In this document: positions 1 through 7,630 of the stretch, one piece after another
Numbering within the stretch: the first letter of the stretch is position 1
Layout: the number at the start of each line of letters is the position of its first letter
Assembly (NCBI GenBank): GCA_947372405.1
Contig: CANBTO010000093.1
Coordinates: forward strand, 1-12,050
From: Verrucomicrobiaceae bacterium
GTDB lineage: Bacteria > Verrucomicrobiota > Verrucomicrobiae > Verrucomicrobiales > Akkermansiaceae
DNA length: 12,050 nucleotides
Reading direction: 5' to 3'
Translations under genes and position numbers: made by a program
Notes under the pieces: model-generated
The model's database searches: none
Told to the model about the DNA's origin: nothing
What the model saw: the letters and a program-made list of their open reading frames with translations, nothing else

Positions 1-1175
1 GCGGGTGCGGTGATGATGAAATCGTCCTTCTGAGTTTCGGATTTGGTGATCGCCAGGCCGGTGAGGTTGGCGGTGCCGGTGTTTTTAATGGTGAAGGTTT
101 TGCTGGTGCCCGTCATGCCGACCATGGCCGTGCCGAAACCCTTCTTGGTTACGCCATCCACCAGATTGCTGCCGACAGGTTGTTGGACGGCGATCTCGGG
201 GGCGGGGATGATTTCCGCCGTCCGATAGCCATGCCATCTGGGCGAGGTGAAGCCGGTTTTTCCTTTCAAATAATACACGGTGAAGCTGCTGGCGCAGTCC
301 GCAAAGGCTTCCGCTACAAGCGATGGAGCGTTTCCCAGAAAAACCGCTCGCGTCAGCCCGCTGCACCCTGAGAACGCACCTGCCTCGATGGAAGTGACGC
401 GGTTGGGGATGGTGACGCTCTTCAAGCCAATACACCCCGAGAACGTCGTATCCCTGATGGAAGTGAGGCGGTTCGGGAGGGTGACGCTCTTCAGGCTGGT
501 GCAATCGTTGAACGCCCATCTGCCGATGGAAGTGACGCTGTCGGGGATGGTGATCCGGGTCAGGCCGCGGCAAAAATCGAAGGCGTCCGCTTCGATGGCG
601 ATGACGCTGTCCGGGATGATGTAGCTTCCTGCCTTGCGGGCTGGATATTTGATGAGCCTGGTTTTCGGATGGTTGAACAACACGCCGTCTTCGCTGCAAT
701 AAGCGGGATTCTTTGCATCGACCGTGATGGCACTCAGGCTGTTGCAGGCATCGAACGCGCTTTTTCCGATGACGGTGAGACGCTCGGGAATGATGATGCT
801 GGCAAGACTGGCGCAAGTGGCGAATGCTCCTTCCCCGATGGAGGTGATGCCGTCCGGGAGGTTGATGCGGCTCATGTACCAGCATTGCTCGAACGCGTCA
901 TTCCCAATGATAGTGACGCTGTTGGGTAGGTGGACGCTGGTCAGGGTCCAGCATTGAGCGAAAGCTCCATTCCCGATGGCAGTGACCGGTTTGCCAATGA
1001 TAGTCGGTGGGATGACCACCGCTCCTGTTGCGGAAGGATCGCAGCCGGTGACGGTGATCGAGGTGCCCGTGTCGTCGTAAGAGAACTTGCCAAAAATAGC
1101 GGCGGACAAGCTCTGCGCGCCGAGGCAGAAAACCACAGCTTGGAACAAGGGGCGGAGAATATTATTGGAGATCAT
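1..1175 (-). CDS. Secreted BspA-like leucine-rich-repeat protein with C-terminal choice-of-anchor type domain (partial, 3' end off window)
   Basis: Reading on the minus strand from ATG at 1175, 391 residues are visible and the frame is still open at base 1, so the C-terminus is missing. Residues 1-25 form a signal peptide with a likely cut after SLSA. Residues about 54-280 hold roughly eight BspA-type (LRR_5) repeats of about 23 residues with the pattern IPxSVTSIGxxAFxxCxxLxSVT; repeat four carries a longer insert. After a linker, residues about 326-391 (EIAVQQPVGS..., FTIKNTGTANLTGLAIT) look like the beta-sandwich called choice-of-anchor D in Verrucomicrobia and Planctomycetes. The family is extracellular or surface-attached and usually mediates binding; the ligand here is unknown. 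The start is supported by AGGAGG at 1187-1192, 11 bases upstream, and by the signal peptide. The missing end could carry a PEP-CTERM or other sorting signal, which cannot be seen. Confidence 0.9.
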   Translation of the reverse strand, partial: MISNNILRPLFQAVVFCLGAQSLSAAIFGKFSYDDTGTSITVTGCDPSATGAVVIPPTIIGKPVTAIGNGAFAQCWTLTSVHLPNSVTIIGNDAFEQCWYMSRINLPDGITSIGEGAFATCASLASIIIPERLTVIGKSAFDACNSLSAITVDAKNPAYCSEDGVLFNHPKTRLIKYPARKAGSYIIPDSVIAIEADAFDFCRGLTRITIPDSVTSIGRWAFNDCTSLKSVTLPNRLTSIRDTTFSGCIGLKSVTIPNRVTSIEAGAFSGCSGLTRAVFLGNAPSLVAEAFADCASSFTVYYLKGKTGFTSPRWHGYRTAEIIPAPEIAVQQPVGSNLVDGVTKKGFGTAMVGMTGTSKTFTIKNTGTANLTGLAITKSETQKDDFIITAP

Positions 1176-1186
1176 GTGGCGGGTTG

Positions 1187-1192
1187 CCTCCT
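1187..1192 (-). promoter_or_regulatory. Shine-Dalgarno site AGGAGG of the leucine-rich-repeat gene
   Basis: On the minus strand AGGAGG lies 11 bases before the ATG at 1175. It is one of the few full-consensus Shine-Dalgarno sites in the window, where most genes have weak or no such site, and it decides the start of this gene. Confidence 0.7.
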
Positions 1193-1311
1193 TGGGATTG
1201 GAATGAAGCCAGTCAGCAGGTAAACTGGCAAGACGATGTTGGTCCCTTCTTGTGCGATTCCGTCTTGTTTCGCTGTCAAGGGACACCCCGGAGGAGGACG
1301 GGTCCGGTGGT

Positions 1312-1648
1312 GTTGACGAGGAATCCACGGTCGTTGACGAGGAATCCACGGTCGTTGACGAAGCATCCACGGTCGTTGACGAAGCATCCACGGTCGTTGA
1401 CGAAGCATCCACGATTGTTGACGAGGCAACCACGGTCGTTGACGAGGCGTCCACGGTTATTGACGAGGCGTCCACGGTCGTTGACGAGGCGTCCACGGTT
1501 GTTGACGAGGCGTCCACGGTCGTTGACGAGGCGTCCACGGTCGTTTGCAGAGGCAACCACGGTTGTTGACGCGGCGTCCACGGTCGTTGACACGGCATCC
1601 ACGGTCGTTGACGCGGCAACCACGGTCGTTGCCGAGGCATCCACGGTT
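1312..1648. repeat. Tandem minisatellite, about 16 units of 21 bp
   Basis: Sixteen head-to-tail copies can be laid out from 1312 to 1648. The unit contains GACGAGGCGTCCACGG as its core and, read on the plus strand in the frame starting at 1312, spells VDEASTV. Eleven units (1312-1542) are exactly 21 bp. Unit 12 (1543-1564) is 22 bp with a one-base insertion and other changes. Units 13-16 return to 21 bp. Units differ at one to four positions, most often at unit positions 8, 9, 11-13 and 21, while CCACG is kept in every copy. Neighbouring copies share variants (units 1-2, 3-5, 13-15), as expected from local duplication. The GCG-type units contain a short inverted repeat, GACG-AGG-CGTC. Whether the array is transcribed, translated or merely a polymorphic satellite cannot be told from the sequence. 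Confidence 0.95.
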
Positions 1649-1818
1649 GAGGAAATCCTAATCATTCCGCTTGGAAAGGCCCACTCGTTGGTGCTTGGCG
1701 GGAACGCGCTGCGCTTTGAGGTGATGTCTCTGCGTCGCAGGTTGGGGCGGCGTTTCGACCGAGCGGGCGGGGATTCCGGGAAGCCCTGCTCTATCGAGGG
1801 CGGGCCTGCCACTGCCGT

Positions 1819-2862
1819 TCATTTCCCCTTCCACTCGATTTGATCCGGCGTGACGTTGGGCACGGCTCCATCCGCCCCCATGCCGTTCAACACGGTGCCG
1901 AACACACCGGCGCCCTTGCTCTGGAGTTCGGCGCGGTATTGTTCGAGTTGCCGGGCGTTGAGCACGGGGCGGAGTTGCTCGACCTTGGCGTCGATGCGTT
2001 TCTGGATGATGTCGCGCAGGGATTGCACGGCCTGCTTCTGGTCTCCGGAAGCGCCGTTTTTCATCAGTTCCGGCATGGAATCGGTCATCGCCTGCTGGAT
2101 TCCGAGATCGTAGGGGTCCATCTCGATTCCCATGCCTTCGGTGAAGAGGCTGGTGGGGTCCGGAGTCTCGTCCTGTTGGAGGATTTTCTGTTCCGCGGCG
2201 GCGGTGAGCACCTTGTAAACCTCGTCCCGCTGGCCGTCCTCGAACTGGACGATGCCTTGCAGTTTCGAAAGGCTTTTCAAAGCTGCGGCGTCCACTTTCG
2301 ACTGATGGTCCTTTTCCTTGTAGTCCGAGAAGGCTGCCTGTTGGTCCGGCGTCAGGGTGGATGCGAGCTGGTCTTCGAGGGCCTTGGTGCTGAGACCCTT
2401 CAAGGCGTCCGTCATGCCGGTCATCGACTCCGGGTTGTTGAAATCCATCTGTTCAACACCCTTCATTTTCTCATCCAGCCATGCGGACATCTTCGCTTTC
2501 TGATCGGCGGTGAGATTGAGGGTTTCCGCGAGCTTGTTGATTTGCAGGTCGAATTTCGAGCGCATGCGGCCGGTCATCATCTTGGACATCTCGCCCTGCA
2601 TCTTCTTGGCGCGGTCCATGTCCGCCTCGCTGGGCATGTCGGAAGATTTCTTCGCCTTGGGGTCCCGCAGGGCGTGCTTGCCGGGTGGGGGGGCGGACTC
2701 GGCGGAAGATGGCGGGGTGCCTGCGGGTTTGGTAACGGGCGGTGTCTTCACGACGTTTTCGGCGATGTCCGGCTTTCCCGCAGGGGTGGCGGGTTTGATG
2801 GACCAGCCGATGGCGATGCCGATGCACAACATCACAGCTCCGACGATGGATGTGTTTTTCAT
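1819..2862 (-). CDS. Membrane-anchored helical protein with LTxxQ motifs (Spy/CpxP-like)
   Basis: The product is 347 residues from ATG at 2862; a GTG nine codons upstream is possible but would place a charged extension before the hydrophobic segment. Residues 5-21 (SIVGAVMLCIGIAIGWS) form a signal anchor or signal peptide. Residues 24-80 are a Pro/Lys/Ala-rich linker, and the rest is predicted to be largely alpha-helical and rich in Lys, Gln, Met and Asp. LTADQ at 117-121 and LTPDQ at 170-174 resemble the LTxxQ motif of the Spy/CpxP periplasmic family, and a similar helix (LRPVLNARQLEQYR) lies at 297-310. That family acts as periplasmic chaperones or stress sensors, but the similarity here is only motif-level, so the function is open. 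The protein probably acts in the periplasm, tethered to the inner membrane. The gene downstream of it, across the repeat array, is transcribed in the same direction. Confidence 0.8.
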   Translation of the reverse strand: MKNTSIVGAVMLCIGIAIGWSIKPATPAGKPDIAENVVKTPPVTKPAGTPPSSAESAPPPGKHALRDPKAKKSSDMPSEADMDRAKKMQGEMSKMMTGRMRSKFDLQINKLAETLNLTADQKAKMSAWLDEKMKGVEQMDFNNPESMTGMTDALKGLSTKALEDQLASTLTPDQQAAFSDYKEKDHQSKVDAAALKSLSKLQGIVQFEDGQRDEVYKVLTAAAEQKILQQDETPDPTSLFTEGMGIEMDPYDLGIQQAMTDSMPELMKNGASGDQKQAVQSLRDIIQKRIDAKVEQLRPVLNARQLEQYRAELQSKGAGVFGTVLNGMGADGAVPNVTPDQIEWKGK

Positions 2863-2952
2863 GATGGGTTTGCTGCGGTGCCGATCCACTTGCGGATGGC
2901 AGTCTTAACTGAGCGCGAAAGCAGTCCCGTTCTGTCTGGGAAATTCAGCCGC

Positions 2953-3525
2953 TCACTTCGGCTGCACGTTCGGCACCGCCGGGCCGGTGGCCTGGGCGAA
3001 GTGGGTCTTCGCACGGAGCATCAGGGTTCCGAGGCAGAGGTCGGCAAGGGGCAGCACGACGTTGAAGTTCTTGTGCATGTAGCGGTGGTGCAGCAGGTGG
3101 TGGCCGTTGAGCTTGCGGAAGAGCCAGGGCTTTTCGACGCGGCGGGCTTTTGGCAGGTGCATGCACCAGTGGATGTATTCGTAAACGCCGTAGTAGGTGC
3201 TGAACGCGGCCACGGCAGCGGTCCAGACGGCCCAGTTTCCCACGGCCCAGCTGATGAGCGCCCAAGGGATGGAGAAGAGCAGGATAAGGACGGGGCCGTT
3301 CCACCAGGCCATCGGGATGGTGTTTTTGTCGTCCTCGTGGATGAGGTGGTAGGAGTGATCCGCCTTGAAGGTTTTGTGGTGGACCACCGCATGGGCCTGG
3401 AAGGCGTAGCGGAAGCTCAGGAGCGGCCGGTGCATCACGTATTTGTGAAGCAGCCATTCGCAGAAAGATGCGTAAACGATGTTCACGAGATACGCGCCGG
3501 CAAACCAGATGAGGAAATTGTTCAT
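2953..3525 (-). CDS. Fatty acid hydroxylase / sterol desaturase superfamily membrane protein
   Basis: This 190-residue protein has the histidine clusters that bind the di-iron centre in this superfamily: HKYVMH (27-32), HAVVHH (45-50), further histidines at 57, 60 and 63, HWCMH (119-123) and HHLLHH (142-147) with H151. Hydrophobic stretches near residues 3-22, 77-95 and 98-115 are likely membrane segments. Family members insert oxygen or a double bond into lipid acyl chains, sterols or carotenoids, using electrons from a separate donor. No donor or other lipid gene lies nearby, so the substrate cannot be named. The ATG at 3525 gives a full hydrophobic N-terminus with no longer alternative needed. 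The gene is divergent from the serine ammonia-lyase, with 225 bases between the starts. The family assignment is firm; the reaction is not. Confidence 0.9.
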   Translation of the reverse strand: MNNFLIWFAGAYLVNIVYASFCEWLLHKYVMHRPLLSFRYAFQAHAVVHHKTFKADHSYHLIHEDDKNTIPMAWWNGPVLILLFSIPWALISWAVGNWAVWTAAVAAFSTYYGVYEYIHWCMHLPKARRVEKPWLFRKLNGHHLLHHRYMHKNFNVVLPLADLCLGTLMLRAKTHFAQATGPAVPNVQPK

Positions 3526-3750
3526 GGGTGGAAAATCCGGGCGGTCGATTCTTCAGGCCGCCAGGACGGCGAGAAGTTCGGTGTTCCGTGCAGGATGTCG
3601 AGCGTTCAATCATTTAAGTAACGTAACGAAAGTTGTTTCAACAAGGTCAGCAGATGGAAAAAGCCGTCGAGATTCCTGCCCTGATGGCGTGCCGGCGGCC
3701 GGTGCCGCTTGCTATTTCAGGGGTGCGAACCTTGAATCAACCCGTTCCTC

Positions 3751-5124
3751 ATGGCTCTTTCGGCACTCGATCTTTTTACCATTGGTATTGGTCCATCCTC
3801 ATCCCACACCGTGGGGCCGATGCGTGCCGCGTGTGATTTTGTGCGGAAGATCGCCGCGGGAAGTGTTGCCAACCGGGTGGTCCGCCTTCGCTGTGATCTT
3901 TATGGATCGCTGGCCGCCACCGGCAAGGGGCACGGCACGGATGGGGCCTTGATCGCCGGTTTCATGGGTGAAGAACCGGAAACCGTGGATGTGGAGGCGA
4001 TGCCGGGTCGGCTTGAGGAGATCCGCCGCGCCGGCCAGTTCGTTGCGCCATGGGGTGCGCACGTGGACTTCGATGAAAAGCGGGATCTCGATTTCAAGCG
4101 GCTCAAGCCACTGCCACTGCATCCCAACGGCATGCATTTCATTGCGCTCGACGCGGCGGGGGAGCCGGTTTTCGAAGAGATCTATTATTCACTTGGCGGC
4201 GGGTTCATCGCCACCGAAGCCGAGATGAAGAATCCGGCTGCGGAGGTGGTCCCGGTTGCGCATCCGTTCATTTCCGCAGTCGAGCTCATGCGGTGTTGTG
4301 AAACGACCGGCCTGTCCATCAGCGAAGTGGTCCTGGCCAATGAGGCATCGTTCCGGTCGGAGAAGGAAACCCGCGCGCGATTGGACGCCATCTGGTCGGC
4401 CATGCAGGCCTGCGTGAAACGTGGCTGCGGACAGGAAGGAATCCTGCCCGGCGGTCTTCACGTCAGACGCCGCGCGATGTCCATCCACGAACATTTGAGA
4501 AATTCGCCGGAGGCGGCTCTATCAGATCCGCTAACGATTCTCGACTGGGTGAATCTCTACGCGCTGGCCGTGAACGAGGAGAACGCCGCCGGTGGACGCG
4601 TCGTCACGGCTCCGACCAACGGCGCGGCCGGCATCATCCCCGCGGTGCTCCACTATGCCGTTAGATTCCGGCACTCGCCGCATTCGGACGGAGTGCATCG
4701 TTTCCTGTTAGCCGCCGCCGCCGTCGGAATGCTCTACAAACGCAACGCGTCGATCTCCGGCGCGGAAGCCGGTTGCCAGGGAGAGGTCGGCGTCGCCTGC
4801 TCGATGGCGGCCGCCGGACTCGTCGAATATCTCGGCGGCACTCCGAAGCAGGCGGAAAACGCCGCGGAAATCGGCATGGAGCACAATCTCGGCCTCACCT
4901 GTGATCCCATCGGCGGACTGGTGCAGATCCCGTGCATCGAGCGCAACGCCATGGGCGCGGTGAAGGCGATCAACGCCTCGCGCCTCGCCCTGTCAGGTGA
5001 CGGCACGCATTTCGTTCCGCTCGACAAGGTGATCCAGACGATGCGCGATACCGGCCGCGACATGAAATCCAAATACAAGGAAACCTCGCGCGGCGGACTT
5101 GCCGTGAGCGTGGTGGAATGCTGA
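3751..5124 (+). CDS. sdaA: L-serine ammonia-lyase, single-chain iron-sulfur type
   Basis: The enzyme deaminates L-serine to pyruvate and ammonia in the cytoplasm using a [4Fe-4S] cluster. The 457-residue length fits the single-chain (SdaA-type) family, with the small beta domain about residues 1-155 and the catalytic alpha domain after it. The N-terminus carries the family signature [12 protein letters not shown], and [14 protein letters not shown] is the alpha-domain substrate region. Cluster ligands are visible as C342 (AGCQGEVG), C384 (LTCDPIGG) and C395 (IPCIER). The final residue is C457, matching the C-terminal cysteine that in the Legionella enzyme caps the cluster in a 'tail-in-mouth' arrangement. 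The ATG at 3751 places the signature where other members have it, though no clear Shine-Dalgarno site precedes it. It stands alone, divergent from the hydroxylase and convergent with kdsD (16 bases between stops). Confidence 0.96.
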   Translation: MALSALDLFTIGIGPSSSHTVGPMRAACDFVRKIAAGSVANRVVRLRCDLYGSLAATGKGHGTDGALIAGFMGEEPETVDVEAMPGRLEEIRRAGQFVAPWGAHVDFDEKRDLDFKRLKPLPLHPNGMHFIALDAAGEPVFEEIYYSLGGGFIATEAEMKNPAAEVVPVAHPFISAVELMRCCETTGLSISEVVLANEASFRSEKETRARLDAIWSAMQACVKRGCGQEGILPGGLHVRRRAMSIHEHLRNSPEAALSDPLTILDWVNLYALAVNEENAAGGRVVTAPTNGAAGIIPAVLHYAVRFRHSPHSDGVHRFLLAAAAVGMLYKRNASISGAEAGCQGEVGVACSMAAAGLVEYLGGTPKQAENAAEIGMEHNLGLTCDPIGGLVQIPCIERNAMGAVKAINASRLALSGDGTHFVPLDKVIQTMRDTGRDMKSKYKETSRGGLAVSVVEC

Positions 5125-5140
5125 AGGCGGCGGATGTTCG

Positions 5141-6112
5141 TTAGACGATCTTGAGGCGGGCGAGATCCTGCGTGTCGATCAGCCCGACGGGCCTGTCGGT
5201 TTCATCCAGGACCACGATGTCGTCGATGCGGTTCTTGCCGAGCGTCCGCAGCACCTCGACCGCAAGAGCGTCCGCTCTCACTGTGATCGGATTGCGGGTC
5301 ATGAGTGACGCCACGGGCTTGCCGCCTAACAGCGGATCGGCGCGGAATCCACGGGCGAAGTCACCGTGGGTGAAAATGCCCGCGAGTTTTCCGTCGGCGG
5401 CGAGGATGAGGCAGGCGCCGGCGCGTACCCGGTTCATGGCGTCGAGAGCGCCGAAGACATCGGCTGCCTCGTCCACGGTTGGCAGGGCGAGGTCCGAGCG
5501 CATGATGTCCGAAACCCTGGTGAGTAATGCCCTTCCCAGCGAGCCCCCTGGATGGAATCTCGCAAAGTCCTTTTCGGTGAATCCGCGCGATTCGAGCAGC
5601 ACCATCGCCAGCGCGTCACCCATCACGAGCATCGCGGTGGATGACGTGGTCGGCGCGAGATTGAGTGGACATGCCTCGCGACCCACGGAGGTGTCGAGAG
5701 TCACCTCGCTGAGCCGCGCGAGGGTCGAGTTCTTGTTGCCTGTTAGAGCGATCACCTTCACGTCGAAGCGTTTGATGTAGGGCAGAAGATCCAGTAACTC
5801 GCGGGTTTCCCCGGAATAGGAGAGGGCGAGCACCGCATCTCCGTCCGAGAGGAGCCCGAGATCGCCGTGAAGCGCGTTTTGTGAATCCAGGACCACGGCG
5901 GTGCCGCCTGTGGAGTTGAGAGTCGCGGCGATCTTGTGGCCGATGTTACCGGATTTCCCGACACCGACGACGACGATTTTGCCGCGGTTGTCCAGGATCT
6001 GATGGAGGATGTTCACCGCCTCCACAAAACTTCCGTCCAACAGTCCTGACATGCGCTGGAGGCCTTCGATTTCGGTTTCGATCACGAGTCTTGCCTTGGC
6101 CAGAAATTCCAT
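5141..6112 (-). CDS. kdsD: D-arabinose-5-phosphate isomerase (KdsD/KpsF family)
   Basis: The enzyme interconverts D-ribulose 5-phosphate and D-arabinose 5-phosphate, the first step toward Kdo for lipopolysaccharide. From ATG at 6112 it has 323 residues, the usual length. The order is a SIS sugar-isomerase domain (about 40-180) with VGVGKSGNIG (49-58), HGDLG (82-86), SYSGET (98-103) and LAPTTSST (152-159), then HPGGSLGRALL (187-197), then two CBS domains (about 205-255 and 265-322). A TTG four codons upstream (6124) is also open but has no better ribosome binding site. Family members usually have PAEA just before HGDLG; here it is SQNA. No other Kdo genes lie nearby, so the pathway role rests on family membership. 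It converges with the serine ammonia-lyase gene and diverges from the small secreted-protein gene. Confidence 0.94.
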   Translation of the reverse strand: MEFLAKARLVIETEIEGLQRMSGLLDGSFVEAVNILHQILDNRGKIVVVGVGKSGNIGHKIAATLNSTGGTAVVLDSQNALHGDLGLLSDGDAVLALSYSGETRELLDLLPYIKRFDVKVIALTGNKNSTLARLSEVTLDTSVGREACPLNLAPTTSSTAMLVMGDALAMVLLESRGFTEKDFARFHPGGSLGRALLTRVSDIMRSDLALPTVDEAADVFGALDAMNRVRAGACLILAADGKLAGIFTHGDFARGFRADPLLGGKPVASLMTRNPITVRADALAVEVLRTLGKNRIDDIVVLDETDRPVGLIDTQDLARLKIV

Positions 6113-6234
6113 GCGCCATGACAAGCGTGGCGAAACCCGCTTGGCAAGCGTGGACCATGCATGAACGGCACATGCCGGCAGATACTCACTTGTTTCCTCT
6201 CGCCAGTGGTGGTCTCTTACGGCAGATTGATGCC

Positions 6235-6795
6235 ATGAAATGCCTGATTTTCATGCTGCTGGCTGTCGGTTTGTTGCAAGTCGCGGCGCTCGCGACCACG
6301 ATCACCGTGGTGCCAGTTTTCGAGCCTTTGAGCCTGCATGGCACGGATGGCGGCGAGGCGATCGCGGATACCGGTGAAGCGCTTCAAGCCTGTGTGATGT
6401 CCCGGCCGATGGCCATGACGGGGGCGTTTCCGGAGGCTCTCGTGGATGCCATCCGCAGTCCGCATTTGCTGCCGACAAACAACCCGAACTACAAGGTCCA
6501 GGAAACCAACCTGCTGGTTCTCTGCAATGTTGGCATTAGCGGGGAAATCCTCCCGTCCGGACTCACGGTGCGTTTCGACGTCGCGCAAATGGCCATCCCC
6601 ACGGAAGTCGATCTGACCGCCAAGCAGGTCTTGAAACTCGCCATCGTCGCGTTGCGCAAGACTCTGGAGGAATACCAGCGCCCGCAGACCCAGCCGCTTC
6701 ACGTGCATCTGGTCATCGAGGGCGCGGATGGTGGCAAGTCCGGTCTCAAGGATCTGGGCGCGAGTTTTGACATCGGTGCCGCGGCGGACAATTGA
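6235..6795 (+). CDS. Secreted protein of unknown function upstream of pyrH
   Basis: The 186-residue product begins with a clear signal peptide, [20 protein letters not shown], with a likely cut after residue 20; this and an ATG at 6235 decide the start over longer open frames. The mature part has a few beta-like stretches ([31 protein letters not shown]) and one helical stretch near 128-147, with two cysteines (C53, C97) that could form a disulfide in the periplasm. I recognise no family. It is 65 bases upstream of pyrH on the same strand and may share its transcript, but a role linked to nucleotide metabolism is not implied. Its start is divergent from kdsD across a 122-base spacer that must hold both promoters. 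Confidence 0.75.
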   Translation: MKCLIFMLLAVGLLQVAALATTITVVPVFEPLSLHGTDGGEAIADTGEALQACVMSRPMAMTGAFPEALVDAIRSPHLLPTNNPNYKVQETNLLVLCNVGISGEILPSGLTVRFDVAQMAIPTEVDLTAKQVLKLAIVALRKTLEEYQRPQTQPLHVHLVIEGADGGKSGLKDLGASFDIGAAADN

Positions 6796-6860
6796 ATCGG
6801 CGTTTTGCCTTTTCAAGCCGGGAGGATTTCGCCTTTCATCTGCCAGAGACACAACCCCGC

Positions 6861-7598
6861 ATGCCAAACCGCCCACGAGATCCACGCCCCTTCAAACGCG
6901 CCATCCTGAAACTCAGCGGAGAAGCCCTGCGTGGCGCCAATTCCAGGGACAACATCTCTCCGGAAATCGTGGACCGCATCGCCCTCGAAATCCGCGATGC
7001 GGTGCAGGCCGGACTTCAGCTCGGCATCGTCGTTGGTGGCGGCAATTTCTGGCGCGGAGCAAGCGCGTCCGCCCGCGGCATGGACCGCGCGACGGCCGAT
7101 TACGTCGGCATGTTGGCCACCGTGATGAACGCCCTGGCCCTTGAAGGCGCACTCACCCACCATGGCGTCAATTGTGTCGTGCAGTCTGCCATCGAGATGA
7201 AAAACGTCGCTGAAACCTTCATCCGCCGCCGCGCCGAGCGTCAACTCGACGACGGCAAGGTCGTCATCTTCGCCGCCGGCACCGGCAATCCGTTTTTCTC
7301 AACGGACACCACCGCCGCATTGCGTGCCAGCGAGATGGGCGCGGACGTCATTCTCAAGGCCACCCAGGTGGACGGTGTCTATGACTCGGACCCGCGGAAA
7401 AACCCGGACGCCGTGCGCTATGAAAACGTCACCTTTCACGAATGCATTTCGCAACGACTGAACGTGATGGACACCACGGCGTTCAGCCTTTGCATGGACA
7501 ACCACATCCCGATCATTGTGTTCGACCTCGCCCCTGTCGGCAACCTCTCGCACGCCCTGCGCGGCCTGCCTATCGGCACGCTTGTCCATGGCGAATGA
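6861..7598 (+). CDS. pyrH: UMP kinase (uridylate kinase)
   Basis: The enzyme phosphorylates UMP to UDP with ATP, an essential cytoplasmic step of pyrimidine nucleotide synthesis. The 245 residues match the bacterial hexameric UMP kinase of the amino-acid-kinase fold: [10 protein letters not shown] (14-23) binds phosphate, [10 protein letters not shown] (57-66) and the segment D80[14 protein letters not shown] follow, [16 protein letters not shown] (167-182) is the nucleotide/base region, and [21 protein letters not shown] closes the fold. The ATG at 6861 gives the usual N-terminus; upstream in-frame starts would only add an unrelated segment. It is followed at once by frr, the common bacterial pyrH-frr pair. 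The rpsB-tsf genes that often precede this pair are not here; a small secreted-protein gene takes that place. Confidence 0.98.
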   Translation: MPNRPRDPRPFKRAILKLSGEALRGANSRDNISPEIVDRIALEIRDAVQAGLQLGIVVGGGNFWRGASASARGMDRATADYVGMLATVMNALALEGALTHHGVNCVVQSAIEMKNVAETFIRRRAERQLDDGKVVIFAAGTGNPFFSTDTTAALRASEMGADVILKATQVDGVYDSDPRKNPDAVRYENVTFHECISQRLNVMDTTAFSLCMDNHIPIIVFDLAPVGNLSHALRGLPIGTLVHGE

Positions 7599-7630
7599 AT
7601 CCAAGTTTCAACCTCCAAAACAGAACCACC

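Larger units (their letters stand above)
1176..1818. other. 643-base gap between two minus-strand genes, without a convincing gene
   Basis: This stretch separates the stop of the LTxxQ-motif gene (1819) from the start of the leucine-rich-repeat gene (1175). Its middle (1312-1648) is a tandem 21-bp repeat. Because 21 is a multiple of three, long open frames exist in five of six frames, but none has a ribosome binding site, a recognisable domain or a plausible start. The flank 1649-1818 shows only a weak GCCCT/AGGGC inverted repeat (minus strand) without a T-tract, so no terminator is called. The flank 1176-1311 holds the leader of the leucine-rich-repeat gene, including a TTGACA on the minus strand at 1274-1279 without a matching -10 box. 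Confidence 0.6.

Noticed and set aside
85..885. 266-codon minus-strand frame with a His/Arg-rich product
   Set aside because: It is the shifted frame of the leucine-rich-repeat gene, which explains the same bases with a signal peptide and regular repeats.
1274..1279. TTGACA as -35 box of the leucine-rich-repeat gene
   Set aside because: The hexamer is perfect on the minus strand, but no TATAAT-like sequence lies 16-18 bases downstream.
1172..1429. Minus-strand frame inside the repeats whose stop overlaps the leucine-rich-repeat ATG
   Set aside because: It exists because the 21-bp period keeps frames open. It starts with a TTG inside the array, has no ribosome binding site, and its PWMLRQR-type sequence resembles no protein.
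1312..1648. Iteron-type plasmid replication origin
   Set aside because: Unit length and tandem layout resemble iterons, but there is no rep gene, dnaA box cluster or AT-rich unwinding region nearby, and the surroundings are chromosomal housekeeping genes.
1312..1648. CRISPR array
   Set aside because: The units are contiguous with no unique spacers, and no cas gene is present.
1276..1812. 178-codon minus-strand frame across the repeats
   Set aside because: GTG start six bases after the preceding gene's stop, no ribosome binding site, and mixed heptads that change at unit 12. It is most likely a by-product of the repeat.
1840..3621. Long plus-strand frame of 593 codons opposite two minus-strand genes
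   Set aside because: It runs antisense to the LTxxQ-motif and hydroxylase genes, whose minus-strand products have clear signal sequence and histidine motifs; the plus-strand product resembles nothing.
3526..3750. Riboswitch or conserved RNA upstream of the serine ammonia-lyase
   Set aside because: I looked for glycine-riboswitch-like and other conserved cores and saw none. The region is a divergent spacer with no feature I can support.
4185..4494. Minus-strand frames inside the serine ammonia-lyase gene
   Set aside because: They are antisense frames common in GC-rich coding DNA and have no recognisable motif or ribosome binding site.
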